Position numbers and translations under genes: made by a program. The notes under the pieces are model-generated. The model was not told where the DNA came from. It saw only the letters and a program-made list of their open reading frames with translations, and made no database searches. DNA of 19,794 nt. It comes from Physocladia obscura. Lineage: Eukaryota > Chytridiomycota > Chytridiomycetes > Chytridiales > Chytriomycetaceae. Location: assembly GCA_027596945.1 (NCBI GenBank), contig JADGJH010000384.1:1-19794 (forward strand), written 5' to 3'. This document shows, piece by piece, positions 9,201 through 18,424 of this stretch. Each line of letters opens with the position of its first letter. The first letter of the stretch is position 1.

Positions 9201-9462
9201 TTAAGTGGGCGTTGGCAGAAATGACACTGTTGGCACAGCTGGAAGCCGAACGAGAATTCGCACGGATGGCACTTTGGCGGCATGCGAAGACGGCATTGGA
9301 CGCCGAAACCGAGGACTTTGAAACAAGAATGCTTGCACTGATGGATCTGAAGCGCGGCCTTGAAATGCACGTGCGTGACGGGCTGCCGGTTGTCGATCTG
9401 AGACGCGCGAACTCGAAGATGATCTGCGCATCGAGCGCGACAACAAAAACTAGTTTGAGCTG

Positions 9463-9978
9463 ATGGCCACCAATGCTCAAACGAAATTTACCAACCGAAA
9501 AGCTCTGCTGTTAACTGCAAGGGCAAACAACGAGGCCCTCATCATCGACGCATGCATTGCCGATCTGAGCGCACTGAGAACTCTGCCTTTACTCCAAGAG
9601 ATTAGCGCTGAATCAATCCTTCCTGTTGCTGCCGAAGCACTCATTCCCACAAACACAATTGTCGAGTTGCACAAATTGATTTTGATTTCGCACTGTTGGA
9701 ACGACAAGCATATTGTTGAGCCAATCGCACTTCTGCTCGAGCAGAATGAATTTAGTGTGTTGTTTGACAAGGGAGTAAACGTCGATTCCGAATTGTACCA
9801 ATCAATCTTTGACGATGCTGACCTTGTTGTGGCTTTTCTTTCTGATGATTAAGCGCAATCGCAAAACTGTCACATTCACAAAAAAGAAGGGAAAGCAAAT
9901 TATCCCAGTTTATTTAACGCATTCTGATCTCGTCAAGCAAATCACTGATATCTTTCCTACTTGGGGAAAACAATGCAA
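9463..9978 (+). pseudogene. TIR-like domain of the receptor relic
   Basis: The frame from the ATG at 9463 ends LILISHCWNDKHIVEPIA, then LFDKGVNVDSEL and DADLVVAFLSDD. This is the beta-A to beta-D order of a TIR domain. The TAA at 9850 replaces the Tyr expected in the FLSxxY pattern, and the frame then continues AQSQNC, matching the conserved 'Y..S..C' of TIR domains. After an A-run frameshift the next frame gives KQIIPVYL, the usual 'IPV' strand. The expected catalytic Glu of enzymatic TIRs cannot be assigned safely. Confidence 0.6.
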
Positions 9979-10035
9979 GTGATGTTATATTACCGCAAAT
10001 CAACCACTTTTCTCATTTACTTTTATCATATATAG
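9979..10035 (+). other. Possible intron between TIR and NB-ARC parts
   Basis: 57 bp from GTGATG to ATATAG, the size of the other introns here. Splicing leaves the downstream NB-ARC frame off by one base, so either the pseudogene has a further indel or the boundary is wrong. Confidence 0.35.
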
Positions 10036-10037
10036 AC

Positions 10038-11210
10038 ACTGATCACACTGATTTGCGTTCAAGAATTCGGCACAACACCACACAACGCAGTAGACAGCTT
10101 GAATTATTCATAAAAACTCTGACTGCCAAACTTGGCATGTCTGCAACTTCTCCAGTCAACTTTTTGTCTATCTCACCATCCAATCCTGGAATCGCAAATC
10201 GTCCACTAACATACTCAAATCTAACACATTTTATTGATTGCAGTGACATTTTGCACAGCATCAACAAGACTTTCAATAATTCCAGATATTGTGTTTTGCA
10301 TGGTGTTGGTGGATCTGGAAAAACTTACGCAGCTGTTAAATATGCCGATCAGCGAATTCATTCAGGACAAAATATTGCATGGCTCAAGTGTGATTCTGCT
10401 GCCAATGCCAAGTCAAGTTATTTCAGATTTGCACTTGCTGTTTCTCGTATTCCAGGCAATATTTCTGAACTATCCAAGCTTCCTTTTGATTAAATAATTA
10501 ATAATGATATAATTGAAAATGACATTGGACACAAGTTTCTTCTTATCTTGGATAATGTTGATAACTACAGTGATGTTGAAAACATTGGCACAGCTCATAT
10601 CAATACCAACTGTGAAGTTCTCATCACAACTCGGTATGCGTTGAAGCCAACCAACCAAGTTCAAGCTCTGAAAGCTATTCCACTTATATTGCCTTCAAAG
10701 CAAGCATGTGTGTTATTATTTTGATCTTTGGAATCTTGGAATATTTTTCCTGATGAGGCATTAAAGATCACAGAGGAATGCAATCAGCTTCCTTTGCACA
10801 TACATGTTGCAGCCAGATACTTGAGCAAATATTCTGATGCAACTGTCAATGCTTATTTTACTACCATCAAAAAAGAGAAAAACAAGAAAAATCCAAATCC
10901 TGATATCTATCCAGAAGTCAGTCTTTCAATAGAAAGTCTAGTTAGCAGAAACAAAACAGCCTACAGATTTCTCTTGCTTTTGTCATTTTTGGATCCTGAC
11001 ACAACGTATCTTAACTTTATCAAGCAATGGTGTACAGACTTTCATAAGCAGTCAGCAATTTCTATTTTCCTCCGGAAACATAAAATTCCACAACCAAGTG
11101 ATATAATGAAATGTACTTTAGACCTGAAAACACATGCACTTGTCACTCAAACCTTTGATGGTTGTGCACATTCAATTCACAGGTGCATTCAAGCTGACAT
11201 TAGAGATTGA
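10038..11210 (+). pseudogene. NB-ARC ATPase and winged-helix region of the receptor relic
   Basis: One reading frame broken only by TAA (10491) and TGA (10722). It contains the P-loop GVGGSGKT, a Walker B strand KFLLILDNVD, a sensor-1-like CEVLITTRY, and a GLPL-like CNQLPLHIHVAARYL, followed by FLLLLSFLDPDTTYL typical of the winged-helix start. This order is the NB-ARC signature (AP-ATPase of the STAND class). Because the frame is kept across both stops, decay is recent. Confidence 0.8.
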
Positions 11211-11216
11211 CTGGTC

Positions 11217-11798
11217 AAATCATTTTCTTCACAAGATGCCTACAACTTGGCAGAGTGTTACAAAAACACAGTTTCAAATGAAAAAGTGTTTAACCAGGCC
11301 ATTGCTGACAAAGATGTAATTGGTGTTGCTACCTATTTTTCGAAAAAAGAGACTTTGAATTTTTATAAAAGTACTTTTTGTTTCTTTGCATAGTTACCAT
11401 TTTCACTTTTTCTTGTTAATAACTATTGCTTGACAGAAATTTCTCTAATATGGCATAGAAATTATTGCAGCTGCATTGAAGGAAATAGACACTTTAATCT
11501 TTAGCCTTGAATGGTTGGTAATTATGTCTCATCAAGTCATCTTCTTCACAAGATGCATACAACTTGGCAGAGTTTTATAACAAAGCAGTTTCAAGTGAAA
11601 AAATGTTCAACCAGGCCCTTGCTGACCAAGATGTAACTGGTGTTGCTATCTATTTTTCGAAAAAAGAGATTTACATCAAAGTACTGTTAGTTTCTTTGTG
11701 TAGCAATTTTCATGACAGAAAATTTCTCTGATACTGACATAGTGATTATTGCAGCTGCATTGATGGAAAACAAGACACTTTAATCTTTGGACTTGTCA
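11217..11798 (+). repeat. Tandem duplication of the pre-LRR segment, 317 bp offset
   Basis: A segment starting TTCTTCACAAGATGC at 11225 recurs at 11542. Both copies contain a coding stretch reading SSQDAYNLAE, the shared TATTTTTCGAAAAAAGAGA, a short intron-like gap ending in GACAG, and the LRR-like block ATTATTGCAGCTGCATTGA. The copies have diverged moderately, and the first lacks about as much frame integrity as the second. Confidence 0.75.
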
Positions 11799-12351
11799 TG
11801 TTAGTAATTGTGTATATTATATAAAAATCTTCATGTTCTGATTGACTTAACAGATAATAAAATTGGTGCCTCTGGAACACAAGTAATTGCAAATCCATTG
11901 AAGGAAAACAAGTCACTTTAATCTTTGAACTTGTCAGGTTTGTAATTTCATATATTAATTAAAAATATTCATGCTCTGATGGAATAAACAGGTAATGAAA
12001 TTGGTGACTCTGGAGTACAAGCAATTGCAGGAGCATTGAAAAAAAGCAAGACACTTCTATCTTTGAACTTGTGGAGTTTGTGATTGTTTATATTCTTCAA
12101 AAATTTTCATACTTTGATTGAACCAACAGATAATAAAATTTGTTGCCCTGGAGCACAAGCAATTGCAATGGCATTAAAAAAAAATAGATCCCTTCAATCT
12201 TTGAACTTGAGGAGTTAGTAATTGTTTATATTCTTTAAAAATCTTCATGCTCTGATCAAATACATGGATAATCAAATTAGTGACTCTGGAGCACAAGCAA
12301 TTGCAGAAGCATTGAAGGAAAACAAGTCACTTCAATCTTTGATCCAGGGGA
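11719..12351 (+). repeat. LRR exon-intron array, 138-bp period
   Basis: LRR exons at 11719-11799 (slightly short), 11854-11937, 11992-12075, 12130-12213 and 12268-12351. The last four start exactly 138 bp apart, each 84 nt (28 residues), separated by 54-nt introns (GTTTGT or GTTAGT to CAG). Exons are phase 1 throughout. Units read approximately N-K-I-G-D-S-G-A-Q-A-I-A-x-A-L-K-E-N-K-S-L-x-S-L-N-L, the ribonuclease-inhibitor/NLRC-type LRR. Units 0 and 1 have CTT TAA where others have CTT CAA or CTA. The acceptor before the last unit is GG instead of AG (12266-12267). Confidence 0.85.
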
Positions 12352-12369
12352 GTTAGTATTTGTGTATGT

Positions 12370-13000
12370 TGAAGTAAAGAAGGATTGCTGTTTTGAAGAA
12401 TGAATTAACTATTTATTGAATAAAACACTTAAATTACTCAGAAGAAAGGAGAGCAAAGGAAACAGACTTACCTTTCTGTCATCAAGTGGAGGCTTTGTGT
12501 TAAAACAATAAAAGATTTTTGTGTGGGAGGAAAATGGTAAGATTTAATTTAATAACTGTTTTAAATTTTTGCAATTGATGATTTGGAAATGTAAATTTAC
12601 AATCCCAGAAATTTTTGTACATTCTGAATGTCCATTTTGAAAATCAAAAGAAGAAACCAATTGTATACTGAATCTAAAAAACACAAGAACCAGCGCAACA
12701 CCACACCCAATGTTGCAATCTACCTTATGATTGCATATGCTAAAGATTTTTAGTGAAAGTTTTTTTCTTTGTTATTGAGTTTCAGCACCCAAAATCCTTC
12801 AATAACCAAAAAGAAACAATCAACTTCTTTAACCAATTTCCTTAACCCATTAAGTTTTCCTGCTTATATGCACATATTACTTCCACTTAATGACAGAAAG
12901 GATAGGTCTCTGTTGCTTTAGATTTTGAAGACATTTTTGTTAACAAAGAATTCAGTTCATCTTCCATACCACGTGGATTCTTGGATGCTTAATAAATTGA
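12370..13000. other. AT-rich DNA after the LRR break, no gene seen
   Basis: The LRR array stops inside what should be its next intron near 12370, and unrelated AT-rich sequence follows. No coding frame of note. It may be copia-element DNA upstream of the RNase H fragment at 13002, but no long terminal repeat or primer-binding site could be confirmed. Confidence 0.4.
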
Positions 13001-13001
13001 T

Positions 13002-13425
13002 ATTCAAAAAAACAAGCAACAGTTGCTTTATCCTCAACTGAGGCTGAATTGATTGCATTAATAGGAGCAGTTAAAGAATTACTATGGTTGAAAGTGATAT
13101 TAGGTGAAATAAACTTTGAAATAGATGACCCAATGAAGGTGTATCAAGATAATCAATCAACAATGGCAATTGTAATTGTTCCTGCACATCATGCAAGGGT
13201 TAAACACATGGATATTAAGATGCTCTTTACTTGAGAACATTGGAAAATAAAGAAGTAAACTTAGTATACTACCCTACAGAATTAATGGCGGCAGGTATAT
13301 TGACAAAAGCACTGCCAGTACCACAACATAACCTATTCACAAAAGAAATGAGTATGCACACACTAATGGAGCTAAACAAACTCAGAAATCAAAATAAAAG
13401 CAAATTTTGTTGCCCACTTCAATAA
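13002..13425 (+). mobile_element. Ty1/copia retrotransposon tail: RNase H domain, plus strand
   Basis: A short piece of a copia-type polyprotein. Reading from about 13002: SKKQATVALSSTEAE, the signature start of copia RNase H, then VYQDNQSTMAI, AHHARVKHMDIK, and after a TGA (13232-13234) VNLVYYPTELMAAGILTKALP, the classical C-terminal motif (normally ADILTKAL). It ends in TAA near 13425. The upstream reverse transcriptase, integrase and gag are absent, so the element is dead. Confidence 0.88.
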
Positions 13426-13444
13426 TTGAGGCAAAAAATCACAT

Positions 13445-13468
13445 ATGTATATATATATATATATATTT
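13445..13468. repeat. (TA)n microsatellite
   Basis: About ten TA dinucleotides just downstream of the plus-strand copia remnant. Confidence 0.9.
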
Positions 13469-14096
13469 ATTAAAAACATTAAAGCAAATCAAAACAAATT
13501 TCATAAAAATAAATACAAAGTGAATAGAATGAAATAATTCATACATAAATTTGAATTTGCAAGGCAGATAATTGTGTCACAAAACACTGCAGTTGGTACA
13601 AGAGGGAACTTGACCCTAATTCTAGGCCTGTTGTAAGGATGACAAGCTGCAGCACTGTATTACAAGGGGTGTTTGATCTGCTAAAACCAAATCAATTTAA
13701 CCATATGATTCTGCACCTTGTGGACAGCTCATGAATATCTAAATTCCGATATTGGATGTGAGGAAAGGGTGAGTAGAAGTTAATGTGGATGATTAATGTT
13801 ATTAATCGTTTTATTCAGTTTTGTGGATCATGAAAAAAAACAAAATTTTTTTAAGACCTTTCAATTTAACTCTGCACCCAAAACTCAAACAGCTTTTTTT
13901 TCACCTGGTCAACTGCAACTTTCAGGAATCAAAGATCAACTAATAAAAACTTGATTTTTATTGTTTTGATCAATCTTCCACCGCACAAACTGAGTGGGAT
14001 GCATTCAAAGTTTTCCATTTTTCCAAAATCTCCATTTTTTTTTGGTGAGTGCCCTCTTGCTGCATCTTTTCTAGTCCACTCATCTATAATTGTGAT
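13469..14096. other. AT-rich debris between two copia remnants
   Basis: No gene identified. It may include degenerate 3' ends or long terminal repeats of the two flanking, oppositely oriented copia pieces; I found no clear pair of matching repeats. The plus-strand open frame at 13951-14202 overlaps the opposite strand of the second copia remnant and looks like a shadow. Confidence 0.4.
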
Positions 14097-14424
14097 TCAT
14101 AACTTTGACATGAATAAATCAAACTTAGGTTTTGCAAGAGGTTTGGTGAAAAAGTTGGCAATCATTTTGTCTGTGCAGCAGATCTTGTTCTTGGAAATGT
14201 AGTTTTTTGTTGAGTGGTAGCAAATTTCAATGTGTTTCATCTAGTTGTAGTTTGCAGTTTCAGAAGCTATGGCTATGGCTGCTTTGTTGTCAACATGGAT
14301 GGTGGTTGGTACTTGAGTTTCTTGCTCATTTATTCCAATAAGTTTTGAATCACAATGGCAATTCTTGCATTTTCATTAAGTCCAATATATTTGGCTTCTG
14401 CAGTTGATAAGGGTGATGATATGT
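14097..14424 (-). mobile_element. Second Ty1/copia RNase H remnant, minus strand
   Basis: On the minus strand: SSPLSTAEAKYIGLNENA, a TAA and a one-base shift, then TIHVDNKAAIAIASETANYN, a TAG, then MKHIEICYHSTKNYI, IANFFTKPLAKPKFDLF and a final TGA at 14097-14099. These are the copia RNase H motifs (LSTAEAEY, DN.AA, KHI, I...FTKPL). It is a different copia subfamily from the plus-strand piece at 13002 (FTKPL versus LTKALP endings). Broken by at least two stops and one frameshift. Confidence 0.85.
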
Positions 14425-14919
14425 AGGTAATTGTGTTCCTAATATTCTGTTGTAATTGTTAAACATGGCTTGCTTGATTCCCACAGTTTTTTTTTGCATT
14501 ATTGACATGTAGTCTTTTAATTGGTGATTTCCAAAATGGTTATTAACTTTGTTTATTACAGATTTAATATGCTGTCGTGTTTGATGTTTATGTTCCAGGA
14601 TGGCTATTTCTCCTGTTCCAGATTTGTGATCAACCATAAGTGATTGATAATGTGCATTTTTAAATCATATTGGTGTTGTACTAATTTTTTCTGATTCTTT
14701 GTTTTGACCAGGGTGGATGAATTGGTTACGAACTTCAAGTTGCATTAATATAATGTCAGACTTTTGTGGCAGTGCAAAGAATGTTTTGGTGAGTTTGCAT
14801 TCATTTATACATGTTTGTTGTTCTTCTTTTGACGCTGGCTTGATTGCAATATAGTAGAGTTTGTCTTTTGCAGGTAGAGTGCTGTCCAAATTTTTCCATG
14901 AGTGTGAATATTGTGGCAA
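14350..14919 (-). pseudogene. Unidentified minus-strand ORF pieces next to the copia remnant
   Basis: Two open stretches, 14665-14919 and 14350-14637, both hydrophilic and rich in Lys, Gln, His and Asn. The second overlaps the copia RNase H reading in another frame at its 3' end. No family recognised; probably decayed mobile-element coding sequence. Confidence 0.3.
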
Positions 14920-15047
14920 AGATAATTGTCTGTAGTCTTCAATGGGGTTTCAATGTATTTTTTTTAGTTTGTTTTCACTGATTATATTGACTTCAAATTG
15001 TGGGTAGAATGGTGTGTTGGCAATTATATTCTATTCATGCAAAAAAG

Positions 15048-15720
15048 CCAGAAAATTATAAAATTTACACAGATTTCCCTTCAAAAGTATCAACCAAACT
15101 TTTTAAACAACTTCATGAATATTCTGTAAATGATACCAAGTTTGGTTTTTATTTTGAAGATTCTAGTAAAAAATTATGAGAAAGGAAATTTTTTCGGATG
15201 GTTCAACTAATTGAAGCCTGGCTGCTTGCTGTCACTCCAAATCATGAATTGAACATTCCCAGATTAGAATCTATAGAAAAATTCAAATCACCAGAAACAA
15301 ATCATGAACAAAAAAAAAAAGGTTTCAAAAATTTTAACAAAAATTAATGGAACTGGATTAGCTAAAGATAAATTTGATGGTTATTGGTGCACTTATTATA
15401 AAAGAAAAAAAATCCATGGGAGAAGTGTTGCTGGTGTTGCTGGGCCACCATATGTAAATACCAAAAGTTGAATGAGCCTGTCAAATCCACCAAAATGATT
15501 GCCCACTCCATGAAAAAGGCTGTCTCACAGAAATTAAACAGCCACAAACACAACTTTTGAATAATTTACCAAAAATGGAGAATAGGCACAAAATTTTGAA
15601 AAATGAAATTGGATTGCTTGAAGAAAAGCTCCAAGTTGTGAAAGAAAAGAAAGCAAAAGTGGATTTAAAGAAATCAAAACAGTCAAAACTGAATGCCTGT
15701 AAAAGTAGAGTAAAGTAAAT
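15048..15720 (+). pseudogene. Unidentified decayed coding region with a coiled coil
   Basis: Plus-strand frames read protein-like blocks separated by stops and a poly-A run: a block near 15060-15170 containing STKLFKQLHEYS, a block with FDGYWCTYYKRKK near 15373-15410, and a Lys/Glu-rich heptad-like block (15560-15715) that looks like a coiled coil. Such a make-up could be a gag-like or transposase-like protein, but no family is recognisable. Confidence 0.3.
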
Positions 15721-15897
15721 TTTGATGCAAGATGAGGGAGATGCAAATCCAACTGCACAAAATAAAAAGTAAAACTCTCAATTGTTAATCTAAACTTAAG
15801 AATGTACATTCTTAACAAAATGAAATAGTAGATGAAGATGGGTATATTATTATGAATGAAAATAATACTTCTATAAGAAATATGGATAAAATTAGAG

Positions 15898-16390
15898 GTG
15901 AGAAAATCTCCCAAAACCATTATAGATTCTGATGCAATGACACAAGTATTAGGAAAACAAGTTTATGGAATTGGAGAAACACCATTTGAAGTAAATAAAT
16001 TGGCTGAAATTATTCAAAAGGTTAACAGTATGAATTTTTATTTAAAGAAAGTGAGAATCATCAAACTATTAACTGAAAACTTGTTTTCTGTTGGATGCTT
16101 TCTTAGACTCAGAAGCAGGAGCATTTCTTATGTCCAAAACAGGAAAATGTTATTCAGAACTGCCATATGCATTGGGTAAGAGTCTCAAGAAGGGCCGAAA
16201 ATTTGAATTTCTGTTGTCAGAGGATTTAGTTTAATACTTACAGCATACTTACTGATTTGTCATCAATAGCTTTCTGTTTGTGGTTGATACAGCTGTTAGG
16301 AGTATTCTTGGAGAGTTCACAGGCACATTTTCACGTTTGTATATTAAAAACCCCTTCAAAGAAGCTACCTGTGCCTTCACTTGAAGATTT
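15898..16390 (+). pseudogene. Unidentified decayed ORF, probably transposon-derived
   Basis: An open frame at 15898-16179 encodes a hydrophilic stretch with VLGKQVYGIGETPFEV. Further protein-like blocks in other frames follow (for example ELPYALGKSLKKGRKFEF near 16160-16210 and VDTAVRSILGEFTGTF near 16280-16340). Frames change and stops intervene. No family recognised. Confidence 0.3.
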
Positions 16391-17060
16391 TGAACATATG
16401 AGGAATCTGAAATCCCAGCAGAGAGATGTATGTCACAGCTTTGCAGGTTTCTGCTTTGACTTTGATCAGAGATCTGATAATTTCAACAAACTTCTTTAGC
16501 TATGAGGTAAAATTTTGGGAGCAGGAGTGTAACTGGAACCTATTCCTCACGGAATGTATCTGTATTCAGGTAATTCAGTCACCAATGCTTTCACAAAAGT
16601 TGCCTTAAAGTTAGCTTTCTTTGCTTTCAACATGTTCTGGCAAGTTTCCCAGATCACTTTGCATTATGCTGATTCATTGGGCTTCTTTAGTGTCATCAGT
16701 AATACTGCTAAATCTCTGTAGCCAGCTTTGTTAGAATTTGCTGTGAAGGTTGCAACATTGAAATGTTTGTAGGGACTGGCCTGGCCCTTAGCACAGGAGC
16801 CTTTGAGGAAGAAGAGGCATAGGCATTTTATTAAATTTTCTACATTAAATAATTTCTTTTTGTTTTGGTCCGCTCCTCAAATTTTCTCAAGAAAATCTCC
16901 TTTATTCATCATTAAAAATTTATCTAATCTACTTCACACAATTCTCTTTTCATTATCACTCTTTTTCATTTTGATTTCACTATCCCTTTCATATCACTCT
17001 TTTTGAGATTTTCAGGTGGAGTCTTCTTTGGGCTTTTACATTGATTAGGGAAAACTATAA
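16391..17060. other. AT-rich debris, coding strand uncertain
   Basis: Short protein-like patches occur on both strands; on the minus strand TFTANSNKAGYRDLAVLL near 16700-16750 and EIIRSLIKVKAETCKAV near 16440-16490. None is long enough to assign. Probably continuous with the transposon debris to the left and the minus-strand ORF to the right. Confidence 0.3.
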
Positions 17061-17067
17061 AAGGACT

Positions 17068-17541
17068 TTATTTTAAATAAAAAAAACTTAGTTCAAATAT
17101 TATAAAAATTTCCATACATTTGCCAGTGGATTTGTAGAACTGCAATGTGTTTTTGAAATTTTCTCGAAAATTGTCTAGGCATTCTTTTGCAAAGGCAGAA
17201 AGTGGATTGCAAACAGGCTTAAGGGTTGAGTTAGTAGATACTGTGGCTTTGGCGATCAGCGCAATGAGCGTAGAGAACTTTTCCATGAGCTTAACTTCCT
17301 TCTCCTTGTTCTCCAAGTAGTCAATCATTTCTGCCATTACAGAAGTCACAAGTGGCATGATGGCTTTATTCATAGGCTTGGTAAGCATATTTTCAATTGT
17401 GGGCTGGTCTTGGCATGGCAGGATGGCATCATCTTGAGGTATGCATTTCTTCAGGTCTCTTTTGGTGGTGTTGTGTTTGCGGGTTGTGGAAAGTTTCCAA
17501 ATCTCCACAAACCTGAAAGCAAACTCCCCTATCCCAGACAT
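17068..17541 (-). CDS. Unidentified 157-residue ORF, minus strand
   Basis: Starts at the ATG at 17539-17541 and ends at TAG near 17068. The product begins MSGIGEFAFRFVEIW and is Lys/Thr-rich with a helical middle containing MIDYLENKEKEVKLMEKF. No family recognised. Composition and CpG poverty resemble the transposon debris rather than the adjacent PPCDC gene, from whose start it is only 99 bp away, head to head. The frame stays open upstream across the antisense of PPCDC to 18210, but that extension is a by-product of the GC-rich gene. Possibly a truncated element gene with neighbours in 16200-16800. Confidence 0.4.
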   Translation of the reverse strand: MSGIGEFAFRFVEIWKLSTTRKHNTTKRDLKKCIPQDDAILPCQDQPTIENMLTKPMNKAIMPLVTSVMAEMIDYLENKEKEVKLMEKFSTLIALIAKATVSTNSTLKPVCNPLSAFAKECLDNFRENFKNTLQFYKSTGKCMEIFIIFELSFFYLK

Positions 17542-17640
17542 AATAAAATAAGCATTTAATTCACTTTTGGCCTTGCTTCTGCTGAATTGTGTAAACAGGT
17601 GACTTTTCCGTTTTGCTGAACCTTTTGCATCATATTGGAA

Positions 17641-18366
17641 ATGGCGGCGCCACAGACGACAGCGACAACGACAACGACCAACATACTCGTGCTTGCGACG
17701 GGGTCTGTTGCGGCGGTCAAGGTGCCGGCGCTGGTGGGGCGCCTTGTGGCGCAGGGGCACGTGGCCGTCAAGGTTGTTGCGACTGCGCACGCACTGCACT
17801 TTTTCGACGCGGCGCAGCTGACGGCGCAGCACGGCGTGGCGGTGCTGACCGAGGCCGACGAGTGGGCCTGGGCGCGCAGGGCCGACCCCGTGCTGCACGT
17901 CGAGCTGCGCAGCTGGGCCCACGCCGCCCTCGTCGCCCCCCTCGACGCAAACTCGCTCGCAAAGGCCGCCGGGGGCCTGTGCGACAACCTGCTGACCTGC
18001 GTGCTGCGTGCCTGGGACCCCGCGAGGCCCGTGCTCGTCGCCCCCGCAATGAACTCCTTCATGTGGGCCCACCCGCTGACCGCGCGCCATCTGCACACCG
18101 TCCAGTCTCTTCTGAACTACAAGGTCATTCCGCCCATCGAGAAGCTGCTGGCGTGCGGCGACTTTGGTGCGCGTTTCCTGCTGCTTGTTGTTTTCAATCC
18201 CGTTTAACACTTTCTGCCAGGTATCGGTGCCATGGCTGAAGTCGACGACATTGTCAAAGCTGTGCTTGACGAATTGAATATATCACCCACATTACCAGAA
18301 ATTCCTGTGGCAACGTCATTACCAGAAATCCCTGCGGCAAAAAGACAGCATTTATCGCTTGACTAA
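17641..18366 (+). CDS. Phosphopantothenoylcysteine decarboxylase (PPCDC)
   Basis: Coenzyme A biosynthesis: a flavin (FMN)-dependent enzyme that decarboxylates 4'-phosphopantothenoyl-L-cysteine to 4'-phosphopantetheine, in the cytosol, usually as a trimer. Two exons, 17641-18166 and 18221-18366, give 223 residues, close to the usual 200-220. The flavoprotein fold starts at NILVLATGSVAAVK (14-27). The catalytic His86 is in PVLHVELRSWA, the substrate clamp is PAMNSFMW (Asn138), and the proton-donor Cys172 is in LACGDF, joined across the intron to GIGAMAE. All key residues are present, so the gene looks functional. The C-terminal tail contains a short duplicated LPEIP segment. GC content is very high in exon 1 and falls in exon 2. 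In some fungi Hal3/PPCDC paralogues moonlight as phosphatase regulators; no acidic tail is visible, so plain PPCDC is favoured. Confidence 0.95.
18167..18220 (+). other. Intron of the PPCDC gene (54 bp, phase 1)
   Basis: Donor GTGCGC, acceptor TGCCAG. Its removal makes ACGDFGIGAMAE, the conserved PPCDC motif, so the boundaries are well supported although the donor is a weak match to GTATGT. Reading through the intron would meet a stop at 18205-18207. Confidence 0.92.
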
Positions 18367-18418
18367 AACTCGAATTTTCTGTAATTTTGCTTATACGAAC
18401 ACTTGCATTTAATCGTTG

Positions 18419-18424
18419 AATAAA
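18419..18424 (+). terminator. Candidate polyadenylation signal of PPCDC
   Basis: AATAAA 52 bases after the PPCDC stop codon. Confidence 0.5.

Larger units (their letters stand above)
9205..12351 (+). pseudogene. Decayed TIR-NB-ARC-LRR receptor (NLR-like) gene
   Basis: NLR proteins are cytosolic STAND ATPases that sense ligands and signal immunity or cell death. In order: a coiled coil rich in Glu/Ala/Arg (9205-9450), a TIR-like domain (about 9670-9978), an NB-ARC ATPase with P-loop, Walker B, TTR and LPL motifs (10038-11000), a winged-helix-like region, and ribonuclease-inhibitor-type LRRs to 12351. Breaks: frameshift near 9395, TAG at 9451-9453, TAA at 9850-9852, frameshift in an A-run near 9885, frame change near 9980, TAA at 10491-10493, TGA at 10722-10724, TGA at 11208-11210, and TAA inside LRR units. 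The gene cannot make a full protein. TIR plus NB-ARC plus LRR is the plant/animal-like layout and is unusual for fungi. A recently lost family member with intact relatives elsewhere in the genome is likely. Confidence 0.72.

Noticed and set aside
9130..9480. Minus-strand ORFs opposite the coiled-coil exon
   Set aside because: No family signal; composition effect of the GC-richer coiled-coil region.
11854..12351. CRISPR-like array (regular 138-bp period)
   Set aside because: The repeated part encodes LRRs with splice signals between; units are far too long and the spacers are similar to each other.
12368..12540. Left long terminal repeat of the plus-strand copia element
   Set aside because: Starts with TG, but no matching copy was found downstream of 13425 and no primer-binding site follows.
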